Of a stretch of 64,000 nucleotides of DNA, positions 25,939 to 38,160 are shown one piece after another. The stretch is taken from contig OY783211.1 in NCBI GenBank assembly GCA_963678705.1, forward strand, positions 10,740,603 through 10,804,602, given 5' to 3'. The first letter of the stretch is position 1. Each line of letters begins with the position of its first letter. Below the pieces are notes generated by a model. The model searched no databases. It was not told the DNA's origin and saw only the letters and a list, made by a program, of their open reading frames with translations. Source of the DNA: Panorpa germanica (taxonomy: Eukaryota; Arthropoda; Insecta; Mecoptera; Panorpidae). A program made the position numbers and the translations under genes.

Positions 25939-26340
25939 TTAAAGGACAGAGGCGGCCTTAGGGTGTAGCAAGCAGGGCAACTGCCCGGGGCTTCGCTTTT
26001 GTAGGGCCTCACATCCTCGCGGAACATTTGTAATTTGTATTTGAATCTCACGCCTCGCGTTTTAGAAAATATATACTGCGTATATCTTTTAAGGCATTCA
26101 TGTACCTTAGGTTTTCATTATTAATATTTGTCGTCTTTGTGCTTGTTCACTTTTATAAATCTTCCAATTTGAAATTTTAAAATTCTACATTTATTTATTT
26201 ATAACTTTTGCATTTCTCGTCAATCATCATCAAAAATACTTACTTTCAATTAATATAATTAATTACACAAAGAACAAGAGCCTCGCAAAGATCTGCCACC
26301 TCGGGGTCTCGGAATGGCTAAGGCCGCCCCTGTTTAAGGA
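25939..26340. mobile_element. hAT-like MITE, 386 bp, with 8-bp duplication
   Basis: The element at 25947-26332 starts CAGAGGCGGCCTTAGGGTGT. Its other end, reverse-complemented, is CAGGGGCGGCCTTAGCCATT, a terminus very common among insect hAT elements. Flanks are TTAAAGGA (25939-25946) and TTTAAGGA (26333-26340), identical at seven of eight bases. The interior includes GGGGCTTCGC and a matching GAGCCTCGC on the other side. It is non-autonomous with no open frame. Confidence 0.8.
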
Positions 26341-26699
26341 AATACAGAAAACAATACTATTTGTAAGTTCCAGGCATTTTAATTATTCGTTACGAATACT
26401 TCTTTATTAGTCTATTTAAATTGTTAAGAGGAATCCTTCCCCAAATGTAAATCTGAATGTAAAACAAACGATAGTTGTTAATTCCCTTTTATTCTAATAC
26501 AAATACCATACTTCTACTAAACTAAGTTCAATTTCAATTAATAACTATTTGTCTTCTAGCTTCCGTTTCCCTACATATTTACTTTCATATTTAAACTGCG
26601 TTACGTGGCAAATGAAAACTGTATTAATTACCTCTACAATAATTGTTTGTGGCTTAATTTACCTAAAACAGTGATGGAATTAGTAGTTTGAGTTTTAGA

Positions 26700-26975
26700 A
26701 TAATTTTTTTTAAATATTAAAAAAACTGCAGAAATAATTTATACAGAGTTTTGGTAAAAAATGGAGTGGTGTTGCCAACGTGTATGTAGGAACTACTGAG
26801 ATATCCGAGGTGGCCAGTGTGCTTAGTGATAGACAGGATATGGAATATAGCAGGTTTAAAAGTATAGCTGTAATAATATGTGAAATGTAAATATGTAAAT
26901 TGTAAATGAAATGAATTAACAAGCGCGAAATAAAGACCATGGTCCTAGGAAGCCCGTAAATTATTAAAAAAAATT
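26700..26975 (+). mobile_element. LINE 3' untranslated end, 5'-truncated
   Basis: It ends in GACCATGGTCCTAGGAAGCC, CGTAAATTATT and A8. The same terminal motif occurs inverted at 50102-50372 and 50521-50645. TTGTAAATGAAATGAATTAA before it matches the 50.6-kb copy. An A-run after a conserved terminus fits target-primed insertion of a non-LTR element. The left boundary is approximate. A 76-codon minus frame here is a shadow. Confidence 0.55.
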
Positions 26976-29220
26976 ATTTATAAATATTTAATGCGCTGAT
27001 TCGCCACTGAACCGACATTATATGTAGAAGCTTCAATAATTTCATAACAAAGCAATTAAATAATATTAAAGTTACTTTGTTGATAATTAGTATCTTAATG
27101 TAAACTTTAAGTCTGATTTACACACAACGAACATAATTATGTGTACATAATTAAGTAAATAAATTGAATAATATTTCAATTAGAATACGCAGAATATGTT
27201 TGATGTAAAATCTGTAATTATAAGTTGCTATAGTAACTATTGCTGCATCAAACAAAAATAGCGATTTAAAAAAGTTAATAGTTTGTCCGACTTCCGCAAA
27301 AATTCTTAAGAATTCTGTAGTACCTAGTGCCAATTTAAATAGCATCCAACCACATTCAACTTTTTCTAGAGGTCTACATGCAGGTTATAACCCAAGGCCT
27401 CCAGGAAATAAAATCACTAGCGTTAAACCGGCGTCGACTGCCATACATAAAATTTACATAATGGATCTAATGGCCTTACCATCGCTATTTCAAAATCTAA
27501 TTGAATCATAAGAGATGTTGAAGTGAAATGTTACACCTATGGGGACGCTCCATTAGACATTCCATTAAAACATTATTCAAAACTTTTAATAAATAAATTT
27601 AAATAAATAAATTAAAAGTTATGTAAAATAATGAAATTACGTATCACATTTCAAAACGAGCATGTGCTATGATTTAATTAGACTAGTTAAAATAACTTTG
27701 TGCCAGTTTGAACGTGTCATTACGGAATAGCGTTTTAAACAAAATTGCAATTCTCTTATTTCAATGTGGGTGTGTCGCCCAGCACTTTGTGAGAGTGATG
27801 GATGCATCTACGACAGACGTCGTTACTTAAGACAAGACACTACTGTATATATGTATATATATAAATATACATACATAATATAAAATGATAGAGTATTTCT
27901 GTCCAACTAAAATAATTTATATACCAGTTCACTTTACTCGACTAGCTAGACTAAGTAACTTACGTACGAGTATACTATATATAAAAATAAAATAAATATT
28001 TTTAACAAATGTACTCCAACTAGCGCATCACGGTGTCTGAAATATTGAAGCAGGGGACAGAAATAAAAACGTCTGAGAAGATTTGAGAAATCTAATGACA
28101 TTATACGAAGACGAGCATTAGGATTTTAAAATAACTTGTTTCATTTTATTAACTTTACTTCGTAGTAATTCACTTATTAATGAAGAAATCAATAATTATT
28201 ATTTCATTTACATATACACAAAAGTAATTTGGTGAAGTGGCCTCGTTTATGTCTTCAAAATTGCGTGTTCGATTAATCGTGTTGTTTGCTGATTATTCGA
28301 GGCTGTGTGGGCGTGTACGATCATACCCCATAGATTTCAGGAATCCCTTAATGGTGGTGGTAATGTATAACCAGTCTAAGAAATGCTATCTTAGCTTATA
28401 CACTTTATATAATTGTTTAACGTATACCTTTCTAACAAATCTATATGTAATGGTAGACATGAGATTGCTGTCTGTCTCATTCACAGTATACTCGGCAGCA
28501 TTCGTCTTTATATGTATTACATCCTGTAGATGATGTAATACAGAAGATGTTACCCAGACATTGTTGTTTTTTTAAACTAAAAAGAAACTCATCAAACACA
28601 CTTTTACTGTGTGTGTACCAATTTTGTTATTGAAGTTAGTACTATAATTATTTTCATTTAATTTAATTTTAATTTCCACTTTATAAATATGTAATATCCC
28701 TTTTTTATCACAGTATTAATTTAATGCATATAATTTTATTTGACAATTGAATTTATTTAATTAAAACTGTTTAAATGGTTTGTAATTATTTTTATAATGA
28801 AATAAATAAATAAATATTTAAAAATAATTATTAAAAAATTGTTTATTGCGACGCTGCTAATTTTCGTTCTTTATATATCTACAATTATCCTTATTATATC
28901 ATATGTCATTACAGCTGACTTGCAATCGAAGCTGTTGCATACATCTTCGTGGCTTACATGCCACTCTTTGACATCTTCCTTATTTTCCCGCATATTTGCA
29001 TATTTAACTATCGGATTCTAAAAGTTATTTTTGTTCCACCATCAGCTGGATGATTTAAACACAAGAAGAATCAGACAGTGAGGTTAAAGCGTGGACACTT
29101 AGTGGGACTCTATGTTTAACATTCAGGGTCACTGCGGTCAGTACATTTATAATATTGGAGTAATTTTTCAGGCTCTTCTTTACCTCCGTTAGGATCATCT
29201 GCTGATGGTGCACGAGTATT
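26976..29220. other. No gene recognised
   Basis: AT-rich. The 98-codon + frame at 28237-28533 has hydrophobic stretches but no recognisable domain. On the minus strand 28920-28990 is briefly open and protein-like (RENKEDVKEWHVSHEDVC) but breaks on both sides. Confidence 0.4.
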
Positions 29221-29932
29221 TTAAGTGTTTTCTTCGTTGCAGAAGTTGTGTGTGTAGATTTCAGATTCTATGGTACCATCAGTTAATCCATTCTTTAAGT
29301 TTTCGTCTGTGCGTTGAATGATTAACACGTCGTCTTCAGTAACAGTTAATTTAAAACAACTGACAACATGCGTCTTGAATTGAATTATTAATATCATAGT
29401 AATCCAATTCAAGACATATGACGTCAGTGAAAGATAAGGATACTGTCGAGTGTGCATTGACACAGAAGCGCAAAAGCTTAAACATTTCAATGATAGTTTC
29501 AATCATAAATATATTTCACTTAGGACCTGTCACCGCCACTTTACCCGTTTCAGGTATTCTATAACAAACACGCATAAGGTGATGATCTTTGGGAAAACCT
29601 TCTATCGGAAACGTCATAAATTTACCAACATCGGTCTGGATATCTTCACCAAGCAATTGATCTCTTTACATGAAATATACCGAAAGTTATTCAATCCTCT
29701 TGGCAGAGACTTGTTAAGTGAACCACTTGAGCTCTGTGGTTACCCAGAAGCTATTATCCTCATCACGGAGGACTGGACATGCTTTTCAAGATTAGCGCAG
29801 GTCCCTAACCTAGCCAGGTCATCAGGAAACATAACGCAGGACTCTCTAGAGCCTTCCTTGCGACTCCTGTTCATTGCAGCTGATTCTAATTATATACTTA
29901 ATATCAGTAAAATTTTAATTATCTTAAAATAA
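29221..29932. other. Unidentified open region, both strands
   Basis: This holds the longest frame of the window, 160 codons at 29450-29932 (+), overlapping a 93-codon minus frame at 29221-29502. I recognise no domain in either. The minus strand also reads as protein-like in a different frame between about 29390 and 29700 (for example GKFMTFPIEGFPKDHHLMRV and RIPETGKVAVTGP) with breaks. It could be a decayed transposon or host pseudogene on the minus strand, with the + frame a shadow, or an unannotated exon. GC is somewhat above the flanks. Confidence 0.3.
29371..29414. repeat. Stem-loop with 11-bp perfect arms
   Basis: GTCTTGAATTG and CAATTCAAGAC face each other across a 22-nt AT-rich loop. 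The TGACGTCA word follows five bases downstream. Confidence 0.6.
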
Positions 29933-31888
29933 AACTTTTATCACAAATTGGCTATAGAATGTTACACTGTTATATTTAAGATTATTTTATAGATTTTCAA
30001 ACCTATATTTTACTGTGTAGAGCTTAATATTTGAGGCGTAATTATGTCATGATATAATGATGACGTATATATCCTTCTATTGGTATTAATTCGAAAGCTG
30101 TCATCATTAATATATCCATAACAGTAAACTTTTATTTATTGAGGCGTCAGTTAATTTTACGTCTGCAACTCCGGTTACTCTAGATCTAGTGGAGTTTGTC
30201 AGAGACGACTACTAACGACTAATGTTGAATGAAAATATTTCAAGTTAAAATAAATGTACGAGTATCATTTTTAATGAGATACTACCTCAAAGAGAAGATA
30301 AGTATAATATTGTACAACTTGAATCGATATTTCATCATTAAAGTTATATTCAAGTAGATACTCTATGTTTGACTTTATAATGCTATTTGGAATCATGTAG
30401 TTTAATAATTATATATAATAATAATTATTCTTTTATGCTATTAATATTATATTAGCTGAATTGATCAAAATAACACAAAATTTTGGATGAAGTAAATATT
30501 ATAATGTCGATACTAATCCTTTTTGGGAAATAAATTTAAAAGTCTATTTTTATTTCTAATAATATTGCTTTTTAATGGAATAAATTAGACCAAAATTTGA
30601 TTTGGTATGTCTTGAAGAAGACTTCAGCATCGGTGTAAATATGTTCATCGAATGGTGCTAGTTATGTTATTATTTTGATATTTTCAATACGATACAAACG
30701 CTGTGACTGTGTATAACTCGGCCCGAATTTTACCTTTTATTGGAATATGTAAGTGGAATGTTACATTTACGTTACATTAGACATGGATACCAGGAGGACA
30801 ATAAGTGACATCTGTTAATTATAATATAAAAATAAATATTAAAATTAGAGATTTGCAAGAAACACATAACAATTTGCTAGAGGATTATATTTGGTTAATT
30901 CTCAATCAGATATTATGTATAATTTGTGGCGGCGCTGCCCTAAATAACAAAAATGACTACATTTATACAAAACTGTCATGGTTTCATTTTTAAGTCAAGT
31001 TTGTCAAATCCACCTCTGTTTCTACCCCTATGTAGAACTCATATCAGAAAGCAAAGAAATGTTCTTTGAAGTCAATTTGTCAACAACAAACAAAACATTT
31101 ATTTTCTAACATCGCTTCACTTATTTTGCTGTGTATCAACAATTACCAGTTTGAAACTTTTCTAAAAATAAAACTTTTCCAAGAAATTTCCAAAGTATAA
31201 TTAAAATTATTAAGATATTTTTCATAAAGAAATGATTAAGAAAATTTTCCACCCTTCTATGGTTCTGGTTCTGGTTCTGGTTTTATCATAATGCTAAAAG
31301 CATAATTGTATCATCATAGTTAGTGTTCAGAACCCATTCTTTAAGTGTTTTGTTAAAATAACAGCGAGGGTTCTACGTCCGTATCGCGAGACATATGTTT
31401 TTTAGAATCTACCCCTATATAACTACAGTATAACATAACGATATAACGCTGGAAGGGATGAAAGATCCTTTTTGGTTTATTTCTTTTCCTGACCAGTAAA
31501 TCTAACCCCGACAAAATCCTTAATGCACTTTTTTTATACTTCTATATACTTCAGGGTTAAAAAACCTTTGTTATTTTTATTTGGATTTGTTTTTTTTTTA
31601 TTCATTTCCTTAATATAAAATGATAGGGTCAAGCTTTTTTTTAGTTGCAGTTCTAATTTTAAGGGTTTAATAAAAAAAGGAAAGGAAATACCGTACTCGG
31701 TTTAAACCAGAGTTTAGAACCATAACGCAAACCGGTATCCGATAACAAATGATATTCTTTCAATAACATATAGGTACTTTTTGTAACGCTAAAATAACTA
31801 TCGATTAATTTAGCTGTAAAGAGTATATCGCGTATACATTTTCAAATAGATGTTCTCTTTATCCACCGACAGTTTAAGAAAGTTAGTT
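29933..31888. other. No gene seen
   Basis: AT-rich. Includes a (GGTTCT)n tract at 31261-31281 and a 62-codon chance frame at 30805-30993. Confidence 0.5.
31261..31281. repeat. (GGTTCT)n short tandem repeat
   Basis: Three and a half units of GGTTCT. Confidence 0.9.
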
Positions 31889-32131
31889 TCCTTCAAAACC
31901 ACAAAATAAAATGATGTTATTATCATTATTGATTATTATTTGTTAATGTTAGAGCAGTGAGGTTCTCCTATATAATTTCAGATTGCGCTAATCATTTCAT
32001 AAATGGCTTATTATATATTTGGCAACACCGCTTATATCACTTCTAAATCAAAAGAACTTCACTGCTCTAACATTAACTAATAATAATCAATAATGATAAT
32101 AAAATCAGTTTAATTTTGTGATTTTGAAGGA
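31889..32131. mobile_element. Long foldback element, ~77-bp arms
   Basis: The left arm (31889-31966) and right arm (32053-32131) are inverted copies with about six differences and one single-base gap. They share TTATTATCATTATTGATTAT and GTTAATGTTAGAGCAGTGA. The spacer is about 86 bp and contains TTTGGCAACACCGC. There is no open frame. A transcript crossing it would form a long, nearly perfect hairpin, suited to Dicer-2-type processing. Target duplication not identified. Confidence 0.75.
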
Positions 32132-34036
32132 CTTGTAGACAAAACAGAACTTTTGTTTATCCTTAATATCAAAACTTAATTTAAAAACACAACTAAACAG
32201 ATACCAACTTTGTGCCATATTGCCAATTTGCCAATTTTTTAGCGCTAAGTAGTTGCTACATTCACTGTTCTTCTCGTTTAGGAGATATTGTCAATCACAT
32301 TTTTTCCAAATTAAGATACAATCATTTGCCACTAATTTCTCCAAAACCTCACCAGGTCGATACATTCTTTTCAGCGTTGTAAACCATTTTAATTAAAATA
32401 AAGAAAACGAAACATCTTCAAATATTTTGCTAATATTCAGCAATGTTTCAATGTTATTCTCATCACTTTGAAATATTTCTAAATACATCTCGTTGTACAA
32501 AACCATCCAACATAATTGTCTACGAAACGTAATTTCCAACGAGAAAGAAGCATTTAAAACATGTCAGTTTTCCATCAAGACTAAAAGACAACATAACTTT
32601 TCATCCATTAAATTTAAGGATGAACCAGTAGCTTTTATATATCCTCTGTATTATCTCAGAATATTTTCAACAATGAAAAAGAATTTAATATTTCTTTCTT
32701 TTTTCTTTCTTCTTTTTCCGGTTTTTAACTTGGATATTTTTATCCATATCTCTTGGTTACAGTCCGTGTTAACAGCTTAAATATTATCCAGATATTCCTA
32801 CATATTGTCCCAGTCCAGTTCCAGTCACCGTTTTCTAGAATTTCATTCTCAAAGCGATATAAAGGAATCAATGTAAAGAAAAACTTTTATTTGTTGCAAA
32901 GTTTAAAAGAATAAAATATTTATATTTATTGTTATATAAAAAAATGCCAAAAGCGTAAAAGTTTTGGAAAAGTTGGAAAACAAAGCACGAAATATTCGCA
33001 CCGGTTTTGGTCATGAAAAGATAAAGAGTTTTTTCTCTGCAGACTACCATCCACATACATATATATACACGTGGAAATATATCATAAGAGTTATAGCTTT
33101 CAGAAAAAGTTAATATGATTTTGCATACTCAATTTCTGAGAGTTATACTATTTAAATTCACACAAAAACTTCAATGTGTTATTCTGAAAAACTTTATTTA
33201 CATAATACATTCATTTTTAAGGGTTGTTGAAATGTTTTATGGTAGTTTTCATAATCTGATAAAAACATCAGAAAATAACAAAGAAAACTTAACTCGTAGA
33301 TAGACTTAACGCTTCTAGTGTATTCGTAGTACTATATAAGTACTAGATCAGTTAAGTAAAAGCTACTTAACAGTTGTCGTACGTTATGTTACGATACGTT
33401 ACTTTACTTTAGTGGTAATAGAATTACTCAACTTGTAACACCTCGTTTTAGCTTTTGGCTATATGCCCAAGAAAGTTCTACGGATCTACGTGGATATTCG
33501 TTAAGTTGTAAAACATTGAACTTTTTAAAAAAATGATTTATTTGTTGTACCCGTTTATTTTATTGAACAACACAATTAAGTATTGTAATGTAGGGTCTAA
33601 AAACATGTGATGTAAAGCTAGACGCACACTAACTACAAAACTGTATTAAGATAGACTGAGCATTCAGTACGGCATTCAGGTTTCTATCTTTTTGAGATGA
33701 GACAAGACTGCTTGAAGAGTTCCCTTTAACCCTATGCCAGCATTTCTATAAAATATCTGCCTTTTCTTTAGAACAGTATAACAATCGTCCCTAAACTTCT
33801 AACGCTTTTTCAAAAGCGTCGTATTTAAAGTCGACTGATAGTTTTTGGACAAACTTTCGTGGCTTAATTTAAAAAATATAAACCTTTGACAAATCACCAC
33901 AAGTAAATAGTTACAAAAATGGATCAAAAGTATTTCTGAACTATAATAATAAAGTGATTCGTAAAATGTTTCACTCAAATAAATCATATTTGTTCGATCA
34001 CGACCATTGCTCGCAAGAATCAGGAATAAGAGCCCT
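32132..34036. other. No gene seen
   Basis: AT-rich. The 95-codon + frame at 32493-32780 ends in a Phe/Leu-rich stretch made by a CTTT-rich tract and looks fortuitous. Confidence 0.5.
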
Positions 34037-34096
34037 AATTCTAAAATGTATTTTAGAAATGTTCTAAAATTTTTAGTTTTTATAGGAGTGTGAGTT
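34037..34096. mobile_element. Fragment of the ACACTGTTAAAAA repeat family
   Basis: TTCTAAAATGTATTTTAGAA, GTTCTAAAATTTT and GGAGTGTGAG correspond to the right ends of the copies at 55660-55801, 40528-40927 and 58870-59467. Confidence 0.45.
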
Positions 34097-35549
34097 TAAG
34101 AAACATAAAGAACTGCAAGCTTCTTAGAAGACGTCGGTGTTAAGTATAGCATCACAAATATACCAAAGTGAAATACCACACTTTTTTTATCTCCCAATTC
34201 TCTTCTCTTCCACGTTTGATACGATCAGTCCGAAGTGGCAATATTTATCAGAAATAAACGAACTTTGCATAAATAGTATAAATAAATATTCATTTTTTTA
34301 AAAACACAAAAATATAAAATTTCATATCAATTATTAAGCAATGGAATATATTGAATAGTTTTTATTGCATAACAAAATATTCAAATACTCGTACCAATGT
34401 GCTGCACTTATTTGTTTATTATCAGAGGGAATTGAAATAATGGGTACACCGTTTTGAAGGAATTTAAAATAAATTACTGAACGGCGGTTATTGAAATTGC
34501 AATAAACGTATGAAAGGCAGCCGTCATAAATAGCGTCAGAAATGCAAACGACGGACTGATATCAAAAACGTATAAAAATAAAATCACAAATACAATCACC
34601 TTTTCGCACACATACATAAGCAGTTGCATATACACACCCTAAAGCTGCGTATTCACTTGTAAATAACCACGTGCAGCATCAACGTGATATTGTGTCATAC
34701 ATCCCGCAGAACCCAGTTACATTGTATACAAGGATAATTACCTAAGAAGCACTGTAAGTTACGAACACGGTTAAAACAAGTTTACCGGTTACATCAAATA
34801 TTTAAGGTTTCTATAATGTCAAATTACATAAAAGAAATTATCCTTGAACACAATTTAAGTTTTTTCTACGTCAATAGAAACTTTCTGTGCAAGATTGTTG
34901 AATGTTATATATTAAATTAACATATCTTAGAAAAAGTTAAATTTATAATGTAACATTGCTTACAATTGAATACGTAGCTTTATTTTATAAACTCCGACAA
35001 TACTTATTGATTAAACATTTTAAAATTTATTTTTCTTTATTTGTGAAATAAATATTTGCTTTTATTATACCTTTGGCATTTTCCATATAAGTTTTCACTA
35101 TTTATTCAATCGAGTTTTACGTCTCTTTCTAATATTTTGCTATCTCTCTCTATCGTATTAAATAGCTTTGTGAACTTTTCTTTTTTCCGGCAGGTGAGGA
35201 ATGTTAGAGCCCCGCAGTTTTTAACCCCATCCAACATAGACTGGAAGTGACATCCTTACCATTATTTCAGTTTTTCTTTTTAGTTTTTGATTCGTTGTTA
35301 AACTGCTAGATATATATCGATATATATTGTTAACATTTTTTTATGGATATATTTTACTAACGTTAAATAACTCTTTGTAAATAAACGCGTAAACGCTATT
35401 CAAATATTTGATGTAATGTAATTAATTTGGATTTCATTAATTAAGAATTTACGAGTGTAACAAACGTAAAATATAATTTGTTCTAGATTTGCTAAATAGC
35501 GTTGTTAGGAGTTTAAAAATACACATAATTAAAATTCCTCACCAAACGA
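34097..35549. other. No gene seen apart from splice-like signals
   Basis: AT-rich. Contains the strong acceptor-like tract at 35172-35193, described separately. Confidence 0.5.
35172..35200 (+). other. Acceptor-like signal fused to GTGAGG
   Basis: CTTTTCTTTTTTCCGGCAG at 35175-35193 is the best pyrimidine/AG acceptor tract I found. GTGAGGAAT follows immediately, so it could be a recursive site with a fair donor. Alternatively it begins a short terminal exon reading VRNVRAPQFLTPSNIDWK and a stop at 35248-35250. Nothing in the sequence decides between these or chance. Confidence 0.3.
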
Positions 35550-35700
35550 ATACAGGTAGAAAATTGTTTTGCACTGCAGATTTCACACATGATAGCTTGA
35601 CACCAGCTAATTCCAAGGTTCATTTTCTACTTTTAATATAGAAATTGTCCTGTAGTGCAAGGTTCACACATGATAGCTTACCTCTAGTTAATTCCATAAT
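35550..35700. repeat. Tandem repeat, 81-bp period, two units
   Basis: TTCACACATGATAGCTT is at 35582-35598 and 35663-35679, each followed about 10 bp later by TAATTCCA. GAAAATTGTTTTGCA and GAAATTGTCCTGTAGTGCA begin the units. A diverged relative lies at 53450-53540, so the unit is dispersed as well as tandem. Confidence 0.7.
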
Positions 35701-36173
35701 TGGTTAATTGCGCACATGCTTATTTAACTTATTTAGCAATATTTAATAAATTCATACTAGACAGAAGTGTGTTTGTTACAACTCTATAATAGGATCTCCC
35801 TATGTAAACTAACCTGCGTTATAACATTACATTTCCATTATAAATTTTAAGTGTACATTAACAAAAACCTGCCCTTTGACCATAATCCTACTGCATAGTT
35901 TTTTAGATTTGGCAACGTTGCATTCTTATACTGACCAAAACACGATTTATTTACTTTACTGTGCTTTTACGATATTTAAAACTTTCCACGTAGTGCGATG
36001 CTGCCAACTCGCAATCTTCTAGTCATTTTTTTATGAAAATACGAAGAATACCGCTTGCTGTAATTTTCTTTACAGTACAATATTTGTCATATTCAAGAAA
36101 ATCGTAAGAAAAGTCATTTTCTAATTACTTAGAATTAATTAATTGAACAAATTATTTAGAAAAAAGCAACTAA

Positions 36174-36487
36174 TCTAATATATATAAATTACGTGTCACG
36201 TTGTGTGTCCGCGATGGACTCCTAAACTACTTAACCGATTTTAATCAAATTTGTACACCGTGTGCAGTTTGATCCAACTGGAAAGATAGGATAGCTTACA
36301 TCTCAATTTATGATTGCAATATTATCTTATTGCAAATTATTTGTCTATTAATTATCTGTTAGCTCCAAACGATTTTAAAAGATGGCGACATCTGTTGACT
36401 AGATTGAGTAAATATTCAATAGATGGCGCTATGTAATGTAATATGACAAAAACGTTAGCCACAGCAACGCGTGGCCGGGACAGCTAG
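36174..36487 (+). mobile_element. Non-autonomous Helitron, complete
   Basis: It begins TCTAATATATATAAATTACG after an A and ends GGCCGGGACAGCTAG before a T, the 5'-TC...CTAG-3' structure inserted between A and T that defines Helitrons. The 5' part GTGTGTCCGCGATGGACTCC with ACCGATTTTAATCAAATTT is typical of insect Helitron families. A hairpin GCCAC/GTGGC with an 8-nt loop lies 11 bp before CTAG. At 314 bp it has no Rep/helicase coding and must have been moved in trans. Confidence 0.85.
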
Positions 36488-37785
36488 TATAATATAATAT
36501 GTTAGCAGTCTCAAGATTATTATTAAAATGTTTTTTTTCTTGAAATTTATTATTAAAAAGTTTCTTTCTTATTTATTAAAGGTAGATATTTATTATGCTG
36601 CGATACAAGAGTCTTACAAAACTCTACTGAAACCCTAACGTTCTATAAAGCTCACATTCTCGTTACTACGTCATAATGCTATTAGGAACCTAATTCAACA
36701 ATGCCTTGTATGAGAGCTTAATAGGTTTACAAAGCTTTAATGCATAACACTATTGTACAGATAATCTTTCTTTATAAGAAAAAATACGGTACATTTTTTC
36801 CACGAACCCCAAAAAAATGTTTGTATCGTACGATTTATTTATTAACCCTCAATCAATACTGACAGGACAGGCTTAACCCGGAACAAAATAATTTTGCAAT
36901 TCATCTAAAAAAATATATCATCAATTTTACTTGATAAATGATTTTTCAAAGTCATCGGTTTGTGTCCCATACCTATTCCGCCCCTAACGAAAGTAACTAA
37001 AATATTTGCATATTAAAAAGATTAACCCTTGAACTCTTTAAATAGGGTTGTTATGAAGTTATCAACAAAAATGTTTAACTTATTTTTAAAATGATTACTC
37101 AATTTTTAATATAGATGATAAATTAACCCTTAAAAATTAAATATTTACATTATTCAGCCTCTGTAAACACAGATCAGCGCGTTTATTTAATATTGAGATG
37201 TTTACTCTAAGAGTGTTGGAAGTATATCAAACAAGATTTGATTCACTTCATTTGTAGATGTCAGATGCTTGTGACGTCACGGACCTTTAAATTCATATTG
37301 TTTATTGGCAGAGAGATGCATTTCTAAATATTGATGGATTTGATAAGGTCAGGCTGTCGGTGCATTTAGATCAAGATCATTTGCGCTTGTTGTTTGGTGT
37401 GTTTGAATAATTACAGTTGCTGTTTATTTCATGCACTCGTATTACATAAACGAATGCAGGAAGGAAGAGGCTGTGACTAAATTTAGGTCATGATCATGTT
37501 ACGTACCATATTTACGTTGACTTAATAATGTTTAACAGCAATGCTAGGTATTTTCAATCTCTGAATTCGTTCTCGTTTGAATTAGAGTAAATTAAGTAGC
37601 AGCCACATACTAGGGTAAAACGTACATCAATTGAATTTAGTTATAATTTAACCAAGATTTTTGATGCCCATGATATTCCAGGAATTGTGGCGGAACGCCC
37701 CTCCTCAGTACGTGTCTGAATAGTGGTAAAACAATGTTAAAGACGATTATCATAAATTTGTTTTATTATGAATTACTTGCTATAT
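36488..37785. other. No gene seen
   Basis: AT-rich. TGACGTCA occurs at 37272-37279 within GTGACGTCACGG. No repeat partners or frames stand out. Confidence 0.5.
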
Positions 37786-38160
37786 CCCAGTAAACATTTT
37801 GGAGTAAATTCTACTTAATTTCTATTACGTATCATGAATTTTTTGTCTGGAACGTGTTCGTTTTCTATTCAGTCGTTCAAAGGAAAGGTCCTTTTTATGA
37901 GCTACAGACGTTGCAACGACGGTTCACTGCTGAATTAAAAGCGGAGTAGGTTTATGATTTATGACCGGATAATAAAAATATACCCATGTGGGAAAGAAAC
38001 AGAAATACTTAATGAATGATGTTGGAAAAAGAAAGAATATTATTATGAAAAACTAACACAAAATCTGTGACAGGTAGAGAACTTGTAAAGCGTTAGAATA
38101 GAATTGTACGAGTGACTCGAACTTCACCAAATAGGACACTTCACCAAATTGTTTACTGGG
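37786..38160. mobile_element. CCCAGTAAACA inverted-repeat element, copy 1
   Basis: It starts CCCAGTAAACATTTTGGAG and ends CCAAATTGTTTACTGGG, so the termini are inverted over about 18 bp. TATAT on the left and ATAT on the right flank it. CACTTCACCAAAT near the right end recurs inverted in copy 2 at 62298-62549 (ATTTGGTGAAGTG). It has no coding capacity. Confidence 0.65.
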
